A DNA stretch of 15,008 nt from Pleurotus ostreatus/Saccharomyces cerevisiae fusant (taxonomy: Eukaryota; Opisthokonta): contig JAMQCK010000843.1 in assembly GCA_024196135.1 (NCBI GenBank), positions 1 through 15,008 of the forward strand. Direction: 5' to 3'. The notes beneath the pieces were generated by a model. It searched no databases. It had not been told where the DNA came from and saw only the letters and a list, made by a program, of their open reading frames with translations. The stretch's first letter is position 1, and the number at the start of each line of letters is the position of its first letter. This document shows, piece by piece, positions 1-9,200 of the stretch. The position numbers were made by a program, and so were the translations under genes.

Positions 1-1048
1 GTGCTGTCGACGCTGTCCAGGGACTCGGAAGAGCCCTCAGGGTCGGGACCCGCAGTCGAGGGTGATTTTCGCCACCGCTGCCAAGCGAGAGACAGTCGGA
101 GGAATAGCACACGGGCATAATGCGAGATGGGTGTCTTGTACGGGCATTGATAGTCCAGTATCGGCATGACGTTCGTTGCGATGTACAACGAATAGACCAA
201 AATGGTAAGCGCAACGACCATACCGGCTATAGCAGCGCTAAGCGAGAGAATATAGAGGGAGAGCCCGACGAAGAATAGCAGAAGCGAGAGGTGAAGCAGT
301 ATGGGTAAGAGACTAATGATGAGTGGTACATTCCATTTTTCAATGCCGATGAGTCTGAACTGCCGGACCAGGGCTTGGTGTCTGGGCGTTCCAAACGTAT
401 TCTTGCTGTAGGCCTAGACGACATAAGGAACTACTGAGACTTCGCTATCGTAGGTACTTACATGTATCCATTGCTTGACGAGGACGGCCATAAGAGCGGT
501 CGAAAGGCTGAGTGCCAGGCTAACGAACCAAAACCCATTGCACCAGTAGTCAAGGCTAGACGCCGTCACGGAGTCTATGGACAGCGCCGACTTTGGGATT
601 CCATCGACTGGCGTCCCGCTTGCCCACGCCCTCTGTATAGCGACAAGCTCGAGCATGATAGACACAGATATGTGCGCATAATCGGCTTGCAGCGCTGTGG
701 ATGTCTGAACGACGAACGTGGTCACGACTGCGGAGAAGAGACCGGCCTGCAAATATGGCACAATAATCAGACGCAGCTCATGGTGTAAGCACTGTGCACG
801 CACAAAAACGAGGAGCACATCCAGGGTGTCGCGCCACCCCTCTATCATTTCCGTGTCGTAGACTTGGCTCTCGTCGAGGAAGACGCGCCAGAACCGAGCG
901 TTGGAGCCCAGCTCTTCGCCATATTCATCTTCCTCGTACTTCTGCTCGTAGTCGAACGGGTTGGCTGCGCAAGCGTCAGATCGACACGCTATTCAAGAGG
1001 CAAAACCAACACACCTCCCCCGCCCTGAGGACGATAGTCTCGCCTCAT
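1..1048 (-). CDS. DUF6535 domain-containing membrane protein (3' end beyond the window)
   Basis: Exons on the minus strand: 1048-1015, 964-804, 746-462, 413-1; introns of 50, 57 and 48 nt; all junction phases agree, giving 297 visible residues with no stop before the left edge. The N-terminal part carries the DUF6535 signature as I know it from Agaricomycetes: FDYEQKYEEDEYGEELG, then ARFWRVFLDE, EGWRDTLDVLLVF and FSAVVTTFVVQTS. Several hydrophobic segments follow: one at LLVFAGLFSAVVTTFVV, one ending in KQWI, and a long pair beginning at WNVPLIISLLPILL. This suggests an integral membrane protein. The family has no established function and is strongly expanded in mushroom-forming fungi. The start at 1048 gives a short 11-residue leader and joins cleanly to exon 2. 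An upstream non-coding exon or a longer N-terminus cannot be excluded, because an open frame of 91 codons lies just upstream but in another frame. Confidence 0.9.
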
Positions 1049-1664
1049 GCCAAATGTTCGTCTGTTTCTTGCATGCGCACCACCTTCTTGTTCTTGTCCA
1101 ACATCAAGGTCAGAGGCTTGTGCACCTGGCATCGTGATAGCGTGCGTTCGGGCTGAATGACACCGATGCGAGGGTTAGTGGAGGTTGAAGACAAGTCGAC
1201 GAATGTGGATACCTGCTGGGCAATGTCGAATGAGACCTGCCGACTCCCTCGTGCATGCACAACAGCAGGCTGTGGATGAGAATGCGAGAAGGGAGGAACC
1301 ATGTCGCGAGACATTGACATCGTAGGTTCAATGAAAGGAGCTCTGACGCCTCATGCGTACTAGGAAACCCATAACCAGATGCGCTTCGTCCGGACTCCTT
1401 GCCGGTCGGTCAAGTAAGAACGGGGGATGAAGCTAAGGACCAGAACGAACGGCTCCTCGACTTGCCCTGCTGAACAGACGATGATGGAAACAACTATTCA
1501 TGTGCACTTAGCACAACGGCACCGCGACTAACAGCTTACTGTGTGTATGTTATTAGATCACTTTCAGTTTCATTATGGGCGATTGCGTGTGCTTACTGTA
1601 GAGTAACGAGTGAGGAGTAGGAAAGAGCGACACGGATATATACAGATCGGCTCGCCGACCACGA
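1049..1664. other. Intergenic region between the DUF6535 gene and the first cysteine-rich gene
   Basis: About 616 bases between the start of the DUF6535 gene and the stop codon of its upstream neighbour; both genes are on the minus strand. It should hold the DUF6535 promoter and the 3' UTR of the neighbour. I see no convincing TATA box, RNA gene or conserved protein here. The longest open frame (minus strand, 1320-1045) has no recognisable motif. Confidence 0.5.
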
Positions 1665-2589
1665 TCAGCCTAGCAAAGTGTATGCAGATGCAATAGCGAA
1701 GGAAGAGGCAGCGAGGAGGCCGAGCAATGCTCCTGAGGTCATAGTGGCCAGAGCAGCGTTGGAGCCGCCTGGGGAAGAGGCGGTCTCGGTGGACGCAGTC
1801 TGCTTGATACCGCTGGGCATGGAATCGTCTGCAGAAATGCGTCAGCCAACAACCAAGGGCTGTAGACTAACGACGTACCTATGAAGTCGTTCCCGCACTT
1901 CGCCTGAGCAGTCTCCTCGTTAACAAGCTCGATGTTCGGCGAGAGGGTGCTATAGAACGCCTTCACGCAGTCCGTGCAGGTAACGTTCGAGGGCACAGTC
2001 AGGTCGTCGCTTGTAAGGATCTTGTAGATGTTGTTCGGCGTGAGGGGACCAAACATGTCCTGAAAGTTGTTCAGGGTTTGCGATACGCAGTTGGTGTTCC
2101 CGCTACGATGACCGGTCAGCTCCGGGTTTCTCAGCAGTGAACTTCGATCACGCACTCGGACAAGCATAGCAGCTCTCGCAGGGTTGGGTACACCCCCTGG
2201 ATGACCTGAGAGATGGCGGAGGCAGCGTCCGACGAGATTCCGAAGGTGTTGAGCTCAGTCGAGCAGCCATGAGTGATGTTTGCAGTGATCGACCCAATGG
2301 TCTCGTTGCTGCACGCCGGAGCCGGGCATATCTTGTCCACCCAGTCGCTGATCGGCGTCACGATGGACGCGTCCCCCGAGAGCATGGGTACCAGCGAGGA
2401 GACGCTGAGGCAAGCGCTAGCATCCGGGTTGTTCGCAACGTTGAGGATAGCCGTCGTGCAATCGCCTGTAAGCCTGATCATTCGATCATCAGTACAGTCA
2501 ACGCATTTGGAGACGACGACCACGCACTGCGCTGCAGCTAGTCCGACGGCCGACACGACCAGGAGGCCGGCGACGGCAGCACGAGGCAT
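1665..2589 (-). CDS. Secreted ten-cysteine protein, probably GPI-anchored (paralogue A)
   Basis: Exons on the minus strand: 2589-2528, 2473-2156, 2102-1879, 1828-1665, giving 255 aa; introns of 54, 53 and 50 nt. The protein starts with a clear signal peptide (about residues 1-20, MPRAAVAGLL... to the Ala-Gln cleavage site). A luminal region follows with ten cysteines and Asn-X-Ser/Thr sites (NET, NIT, NVT). The Ser/Thr-rich tail ends in a hydrophobic stretch (TSGALLGLLAASSFAIA), as in GPI-anchored proteins. It is therefore probably attached to the plasma membrane or cell wall. The function is unknown to me. It resembles the uncharacterised basidiomycete DUF7729-type proteins, but I could not verify that. 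The start at 2589 is chosen because it places the signal peptide at the N-terminus and matches the paralogue; the open frame upstream continues past it. A TATA box lies 57 nt upstream of the ATG. Confidence 0.85.
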
Positions 2590-3096
2590 CGTCGACTCCA
2601 AGAAATGAGCGTTGGAGACGCGGATGATCGCGGCAGTCGGCACACTTTATACCGCGCATCCGCCGTAAATACGAGCCAGCGCAGGGTGGGCAGTTGTCAT
2701 CATGAGGTCTTCGTGAGTTCGTCACCGAGCATGGTGATTTGCGAGCGTCTGGTTGTCTGATCCGGGCTTCTGAGCGTATGGAGGTCGATGAAGAGATGAT
2801 AGCGGGGTTTCCTCCGGATCACGCATGGCGGACTAGTCGGCCTCGGCAGTGCTGTCGGTAGAGTAGCAGTGATTGGCAAGGTCAGTCTGAAGCCAACTCT
2901 GTAACTTCAAAACCTTCATGTCCTACCGTGCCTGCCTTTGCAGAGCGAGCGAGCTGCGAGGTAGCTGGTGTTGACTAGCATCGCACATTTCATCCGTCCA
3001 TTGACTACGGTAGCGTCAGACAAAGGGTGCAACGACCTCGCAAGGCAAGGCAATAGATAAATCTTCAAAGTCCTAGGATAGATACTACGCACACGC
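2590..3096. other. Intergenic region between the two cysteine-rich paralogues
   Basis: About 507 bases. It contains the promoter of paralogue A near 2590-2700, including a TATA element, and the 3' flank of paralogue B near 2900-3096. The small open frames here (for example minus strand 3146-2916) lack recognisable motifs and I regard them as chance. Confidence 0.5.
2645..2651 (-). promoter_or_regulatory. TATA box of paralogue A
   Basis: The minus strand reads TATAAAG, 57 nt upstream of the chosen ATG at 2589. That spacing would leave a 5' leader of roughly 25-30 nt. It supports the choice of 2589 over a start further upstream at about 2643, which would lie almost on the TATA box. Confidence 0.65.
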
Positions 3097-4022
3097 TCAG
3101 CCCAACAGCGCGAACACCGACCCCACAAACGCCATGGCGAGCCCACTCGACCCCGTCAGCGAAAGAGCGCCATCGTTGTCACCCTGTGAGCTCGATGCGG
3201 TGTCCGTAGAGGCGGTCTGCTTGATGGACGAGGGCGTCTGACCATCTACAGATCGTGTTAGCTTAGGAACGACGACAACACCAAGGATGAACAGATCGCA
3301 CGCACCAATGAAGTCATTGCCACACTCCGACGCGGCGTCGTCCTTGTCGACGATGCCGAAGTCCGAGGCGACCGTGTTGTAGAGGGCCTTCGTGCAGTCC
3401 GTGCAGGTAATGTTCGAAGGCAGCGTCACATCGTCGCTTCCGAGGACATTTTGGATGTTCGTCAGAGTGAGGTCGCCGTACGTGGTCTGGAAGTTCTGCA
3501 AAGTCTGGACGATGCAGTTCGTGTCGCCGCTGCAAAATCGCGAGATGTTAGCAATCTCTACCTCGCGCCAGGCACGCCGCAAAGACTCACTCCGACAAAC
3601 ACAGCGCCTCGCGCACGGTCGGGTAGTAGCTCTGAATAATCGGGATGATGTCCTGGGCGTCGCTGGCGGAGAGCCCATACGTTCCAAGCTCCTGCGAGCA
3701 GCCCTGCGTCACGTTCGTGGTGATCGCGGACAGGGTGTCGTTGCTGCACGCAGCGGCGCCGCAGACATTGCCCAACCAGTCACTGATCGGGCCGACGATC
3801 GACTCGTCCTGGCTGGTGACAAGGCTGGTCAGGGAGCCCAGGCTCAAACACGCGCTGGCCTCGGGGTTGCTCGCGACGTTGAGCAGTGCCGAGCTGCAGT
3901 CGCTCGAGACCGAAAGCCTATGTGAAGGGTCAGTACAGGTCACGTCCAACGATCAGTGGGGGTACGCACTGCGCTGCAGCCAACGAAGCAAGGAGAAGAC
4001 CAGAGGCGAGGACACGGGACAT
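3097..4022 (-). CDS. Secreted ten-cysteine protein, probably GPI-anchored (paralogue B)
   Basis: Exons on the minus strand: 4022-3970, 3917-3591, 3529-3306, 3245-3097, giving 250 aa; introns of 52, 61 and 60 nt. The plan is the same as its neighbour: a signal peptide (residues 1-18, MSRVLASGLLLASLAAAQ), ten cysteines in matching positions, N-glycosylation sites (NDT, NVT, NIT), a Ser/Thr-rich stalk and a hydrophobic C-terminal tail (GLAMAFVGSVFALLG) typical of GPI attachment. Exons 1+2 together are 380 nt and exon 3 is 224 nt in both genes, with identical phases (2, 2, 1). Over exon 3 I count about 41 identical residues of 75. This is a tandem duplicate of the gene at 1665-2589. Function unknown; a cell-surface or cell-wall role is inferred from the topology only. 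Confidence 0.85.
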
Positions 4023-4102
4023 CGTGAGCAGCGAGGGAGAAGGAAAGACCGTCGAGGGGAGAAAAATAGACGGAAAAGCAGGTACGCGCTCCCTCGGTGG
4101 GT

Positions 4103-4135
4103 GCGCCCATTTATACGGGCGCGCCCACATTTATA
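4103..4135 (-). promoter_or_regulatory. Double TATA box within a direct repeat, promoter of paralogue B
   Basis: Two copies of a GCGCCC(AC)ATTTATA unit (plus-strand sense), 4103-4115 and 4121-4135, place two TATAAAT boxes on the minus strand exactly 20 bp apart. They lie about 87 and 107 nt upstream of the ATG at 4022. Between the boxes lies the palindrome GGGCGCGCCC. Function as TATA elements is inferred from sequence and position. Confidence 0.6.
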
Positions 4136-4643
4136 AGGGCCGCGTCGCTAAGCGCCCCGCCCTGGGCACTTGTCACCATGAGACATCCGTTCAATTGTGT
4201 GAGGTCTCGAGGCTGCTCTCGGCGGCCTGCGGATACCGCACATGGGTGTGAAAAGCGGTGCCGCTCGAATGGAGTCGGTGAATCAATTTGGGATCAGCGA
4301 AGATGGGCAGCGGGGGGCGATGAGGCCGAGAGGTTGCGGGAGGCAGGTGACCTCTCGGGACCGCTACCGCTCTCCACGGATGACTGTTGACTGTGGCATG
4401 CTGGATATGCTTTACGCGTTTCCGTGCTCGGGAAGTGGGTAGACGTGAGCGCTTTGGTCCCAGATCTACATAGAATGGCAGGCAGCTGTGCTGGAAGACG
4501 CTTTCAGCGAAGAGCAAAAGCACGAGAGCAAGTTAAGCAACGAGTACAATAGTAATACAGGCGCGGCCGCTGTAAGATAGAAGCAAGACAGGAAATGGCG
4601 GTGCAGATGTGGGCTGGGCGGACGATTAACCGAGAAGACAGTG
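4136..4643. other. Intergenic region without a recognisable gene
   Basis: About 508 bases lie between the promoter of paralogue B and the stop codon of NSE4. I find open frames up to 110 codons (minus strand 4523-4191) but no signal peptide, domain motif or splice pattern joining them. It contains one ACGCGT hexamer (4414-4419), which here is probably incidental. The NSE4 3' UTR must occupy the right part. Confidence 0.5.
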
Positions 4644-6066
4644 CTAGCCGTACCACTTGTCCCCAAGCTTCGTCTTGGCCGCAGCGCGCTTGGGGACCAT
4701 AGGCTTCGTAATGTTGAAGACCTCGATGGCACGCTGAAGGGGCATGGTGAGCACGGCTTTTCACAGAATGATTCTCGGCTGCACATACCCGCCATGTGGC
4801 CACGTCGAACTCGAGTACCATTTGCTGCTTGCGCAGACCATTGGCGTACTCTTCCTCTCCTGCTGGGGAGCAGGCATCTAGGCAGGAGACAATTGGATAA
4901 TCAGCAGTTGGATAATTGGCGAATTCGAACCGAAAAACGTACAGATGAACGGCTCCTTCGTCTCCTCGTCGTACTCGAAGGCAACTTTGCCGTCTCGGAT
5001 GAGGAAGGACAGATAGAATATATTCTCGACGGACTGAGCGAAGTCTTCCGGATTGATGACGAACTCGAACAGGTTGACCCTCCCGGGTAGGTTGTCCCAT
5101 TCCTCATCGTATTCGTCTGGTCGATTGGCGTATTCTTGGTGGCGGGCGCGATTCTGTGCTTCTTGTCGTGTTTGGCACTCGTCCGTCAGGATGTTCTCGA
5201 GCTGGGAAAATCGTCAGACAGAAGGAAAGCAAAATAATCGCGCATACAAACCTGTATGACATTCTTCGTTGTCTCGTTCTCCGCGCGTTGGATGTCTTCC
5301 TCGCGAATTTCTTGGGGTTTCTTCCTGTCCGACTCGTTCCTTTCGAGCTTGGCGCGCTTTATGGGTCCACGTTTCTTCGCCTCTATAGACAAAGGCCCAA
5401 GCCTGGTTTACCCCTCAGTCAGACGCCGTGAATCGAGGGCTCACGTCCACTCACATGAATGTCATCGCGGGTACCCTTCGGCTCTTCGCCAGGGCTTTAC
5501 GGCCGATCAAGTCCCATTCGAGATAGTCGTCCGCATCCAATCCATCGTCCACTTCACCATCGTCGCCGATGGTGCGCTTGCCACCCATGAAGGTGACTAG
5601 TTTAGCGACGAACTCGTCGACGTCGAAGCCTCCGGCACCGGCCCGCATTGCGCGAGCCTTCTGTGCACCCATCTTGGAGGCAGCAAGGAGGACTTGCGAG
5701 TCAAGTGTTGCCTCCTGAGGGGCCTTGACTGGAAAATAGGTGAGGTGTCATTGCAGAAGGGGACGTTGGTAACTCACCTTGTTCGTAATTATTGTCTGCT
5801 TCTCGGATGATTGCAGCAATTCCCTCTGCCGTCACGTCGTGCATATTCGACTGCCCTGGTAGCACATTTAGTACAGACACCTCAAGTGGGTCAAGGATGC
5901 TCGCACCCTCATCGAGGCGCTTCGTCAGGTCGCGATAGCGCTTACGGACGTGGCGCTTCTCTTCCTCATTCTGGTCCGGGTCATACGCGTCTGGGAAGGT
6001 GTCGGTCGATGTCCCCCTTGCACTAGTACGTGAAGCTAACGTACCTTCCATATGGATGTCTTGCAT
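4644..6066 (-). CDS. NSE4: Nse4, kleisin subunit of the Smc5-Smc6 complex
   Basis: Exons on the minus strand: 6066-5778, 5728-5455, 5402-5252, 5201-4943, 4877-4789, 4733-4644, giving 383 aa; introns 49-65 nt, all phases consistent. Nse4 is the non-SMC kleisin that bridges the Smc5 and Smc6 heads and binds Nse1/Nse3, acting in nuclear DNA repair and replication-fork maintenance. Recognised segments: the N-terminal Nse4 helix region (residues ~28-50, YDPDQNEEEKRHVRKRYRDL), a conserved LDSQVLLAASKMG stretch, FMLGPLSIEAKKR in the middle, and the C-terminal winged-helix kleisin domain containing NPEDFAQSVENIFYLSFLIR and QQMVLEFD. The length matches the family (roughly 300-400 aa). The ATG at 6066 has A at -3. 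The frame stays open upstream without another ATG nearby. The gene diverges from the helicase gene, with 156 bp between the two starts. Confidence 0.95.
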
Positions 6067-6222
6067 TTTAGAGTGTGTCGGTGGGAACAATCGCGGCGCG
6101 CGTGATGGGCGGGGAAGAGATCAGAAATGTGACGTGACTGGACGCGTCGGGCGCTTGTCACAGCGTGTTGGCGCCGCAATTGGTCTTCATCATCTTGACC
6201 GTTCCCTTCATGCTCATACAGT
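6067..6222. promoter_or_regulatory. Shared divergent promoter of NSE4 and the Rad5/HLTF-like helicase
   Basis: Only 156 bp separate the two divergent start codons. Visible elements are an ACGCGT hexamer at 6142-6147 (the MluI cell-cycle box bound by MBF in ascomycete yeasts), about 75 bp from each ATG. There is a CRE-like TGACGTGA at 6130-6137 and an inverted CCAAT (ATTGG) at 6179-6183. I see no TATA box. Co-regulation at G1/S or after replication stress is an inference. The same hexamer also occurs at 5985-5990 inside NSE4 coding sequence and at 4414-4419, so chance occurrence is possible. Confidence 0.5.
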
Positions 6223-9200
6223 ATGGCTAGCTCACATGTCTTTGGAGTAGGTGTATCAATGCAAAGGGGCGCTGTGAACTTACTCTCTATACAGTATTCG
6301 AAGAGTACAAGGGCCAAATGCCATGGGCCGCCCCCTTGCAAGGTCCGTATAATAGAGCAGTAATCCCCCTTCAGCGGCTCATGTATGCAGGGGTCCCCCA
6401 TGGCGCCTGGCAGCCTGAGATACGGACAGCTTAAGACGACTAATCTGGGCGAGAATGTAGAGTGGAGGCACTGGTGCGTCGATCGGCACGGCATTACTGC
6501 CTTGGCTGACTGCAGCTCCTTCCAGGGGATGTGTAACGCCTGTCATACTCGCACAACTGGCCAACGTGAACCTGGAAGGCATAGAAGGCTTTAAGGACCT
6601 CCAAGCGCATGACCGGCACAAGATTCGAGAGGCCGTCAGGCTGGGGCGCATCGACCCGGCCGATGTTCCCCCCAGTGCTAGGGTCGCGGCGGCTCCCCCA
6701 CCCCCGACTCAGACTACAAGGAAGCGCAAAGCACCTGAACCAGCCTCACAGCCCTCTACGAGTCAAGCATCCTCCAGCATGGCCGGTCCCTCTCAGCCTT
6801 CTCAAGCTATCGAAGACGAGGCCACTGAGGACAACATTGAGGAAGCTGCGGACGAGCTTTACTGCACGTTATCCACAGGTGTTGTGGGTATTCAGTACTA
6901 CACCGGTATGATCTCTTTACTTCCATTCCCTTCGTGATCTTTATTATCCCGCAGGACTGGTCGGCGCCGGCGAAGAGGTTCAGCTCATCCGGGAGCCCAA
7001 CAACCGCTACGACCGCAATGCCATCCGCGTTTCCAACATCGCTGGCTCACAAGTAGGGCACATACCCAAGAACGTCGCCGCACGTCTCGCGCCCCTTCTG
7101 GACCGAGGCGAGATCACCGTCGAGGGCGTCATGAAGCAAGGCAACTGTGCGTACTCGCATGTATGCGTCCTTGCGCACTTGTAATCGCTAACAATTCCTT
7201 GCAGTGGGTTCAAAGGCCAAGAAGTACAGTCTAGATGCGTAAGTGTATAGACTCTCGTCTAAAGCGACTATTCTTATCTGGAGCCAGTGAGATTCGGATA
7301 TACGGTCGCTCGGACAGACGCCGCGAGCTCGAGCCTAAGCTCATCTGGGCAACGCCCGGTCAACGGGGCTTCGAGCAGCTACGGAACCCCACAGCTTCCT
7401 CCTATGGAGGTGGTGGCTACGGCGGCGGCGGCATGCCCCCGCCTCCCATCCCCACATACACCGGGGCAGCGTCGTCTTCGCGAATGACTAATGCGCAGAT
7501 TGAGGCCCTCAAGAAGCAACAAGAGGCCCTGAACAACGCCGCCGAGCTCAAGCAGATGCTCAGCGGGCTGGAGAAGGTGGACGACGAGTCGCGGAGGAAC
7601 TCGGTGTTGGATACGTTGTGCTCGGTGGATGATGTGCTGAAGCTGCCGGAGCATCCGGATCCGCCGGGGATTGCGAAGGGGGATTTGGTGGTGGAGTTGT
7701 TGAAGCATCAGGTGGGTAGGGAGATCGTGAGGGAAATGTGGTGCGATGTGTTGACGCTGCCTAGAAACAAGCGCTGCAATGGGCGATCGAGCACGAGTAT
7801 CCGAAGCTGCCGACTTCGGAGAAGCATCCTCCCGTGCAGTTTTGGCAGTACAAGCAAATGGCGGGGAGGGTAAGTCATTGACTGCCAATATGATATTCTC
7901 GTACTGACACCTCTTGCTAGCCATACTACTACAACTGTGGGCCTCTCTTATTGATCTGCAGAACGACCTTGCTAATAAGCATCCCAGTGGCCACGAAGAC
8001 ACCCCAGAGTACCCCTCCCGCACTGGGCAAAGGCGGTAAGGACACTCTTCGGGTCGTCGAGCGCCTGTATACTAATTCGACATGCAGCCCTGTGCGCGGA
8101 TGCGATGGGTCTGGTAAGTTATTCTTTCGTCTTTGCTTGCCTTCATGCTCAACAATATGTCCAAGGGCAAAACCCTGACCATGATCGCTCTCATCCTCGC
8201 CACCAAAGCCGACAAGCCTTCAGGTTGCATCAAGGGCACTCTTATTGGTAAGCCTTTCCCCTCCTTCCCTTTCAACTGTCCTCACACCGGTGTCACGTCC
8301 CACCCATTCTTTTCACCTCCCTTACGCCCTTGTCGCCCCTCTTGCTCACCCCCACCCCAGTCGCCCCTCTCTCCATCATCTCCAACTGGGAGAAGCAGCT
8401 TGAAGACCACTGCGCGCCCGGCGCGCTCAAATCGTGCACCTACTACGGCGCCACGCGCGGGATGGCCGCCGAGGAGTTGAAGAAGTACGACGTAGTGATC
8501 ACGACGTATCAGGTTATCTCGGGCGAGTGGGCGGATAGGGCGGGTGGGCAGCCGGCGAAGAAGAAAAAGAAGGGTGTGGCGGGGGGTAGCTTGTTTGATG
8601 TGAAGTGGAAGGTGAGTCGGGTGGTGGTGGAGAGGGCTGAATGGCGGTGGAGAGGGGTGATGCTGACGGGAAGTTGTAGCGCATCGTGCTCGATGAGGGT
8701 CATAGCATTCGTAACCCGAGGGCGAAGATGACGCAGGCTTGTTGTGCGCTGGAAGCTGATCGCCGTTGGGTGCTTACCGGCACGCCTATCGTACGTGACC
8801 CTGCAACTCTGGCCGTTCGCTCTGTACTCATGCTCGCTCGCAGATCAACACGCCTCGGGCAAGTTAACGCTCGAAGCTACGATGATTCTGTCGCTGACGC
8901 CCCCGACAGGATCTAGGATCTCTGCTATCCTTCCTACGTATCTGCAAGCCTTTCGACGAGGAAGACTTCTTCAAGCGTCTCTTACTGCGCCCACTAAAGG
9001 CCGGCGACCCGTCTGGGGCGGAGATACTGAGAGTGAGCCGATCTATGCGTGCTCAAACCTCTTCGGTGGCCTGACGGAGCGATTGCAGGCATTGATGGGT
9101 CAGATATGCCTGCGGAGGACGAAAGAGGTACGATGCTTTGACCTGTCGACCTGCGTGTGTTCGTACTGATGCATCGTTAGATGCAAGACTCCGAGGGCAA

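Noticed and set aside
3392..4136. Plus-strand open frames opposite paralogue B (177 and 163 codons)
   Set aside because: They mirror the GC-rich coding exons of the minus-strand gene and show no independent motif.
4414..4419. ACGCGT hexamer as a further cell-cycle box
   Set aside because: It lies far from any start codon in the gene-free spacer, as another copy lies inside NSE4 coding sequence (5985-5990). Treated as chance.
4191..4523. 110-codon minus-strand frame in the gene-free region
   Set aside because: Arg/His/Pro-rich composition typical of chance frames in GC-rich DNA; no signal peptide or domain, and no flanking exons that extend it.
4915..4935. GGTTCGAATTC on the minus strand, resembling a tRNA B box
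   Set aside because: It lies at the start of NSE4 intron 4. No A box or acceptor stem can be placed around it, because the upstream bases are conserved coding sequence.
6023..6044. GT...AG segment inside NSE4 exon 1 (GTACGTTAGC to ACTAG)
   Set aside because: Only 22 nt, far below the 47-nt minimum seen in the other introns of the window; the frame is open without splicing.
7379..8023. 214-codon open frame on the minus strand
   Set aside because: Antisense shadow of helicase exons 6-9; no conserved motif and no splice logic of its own.
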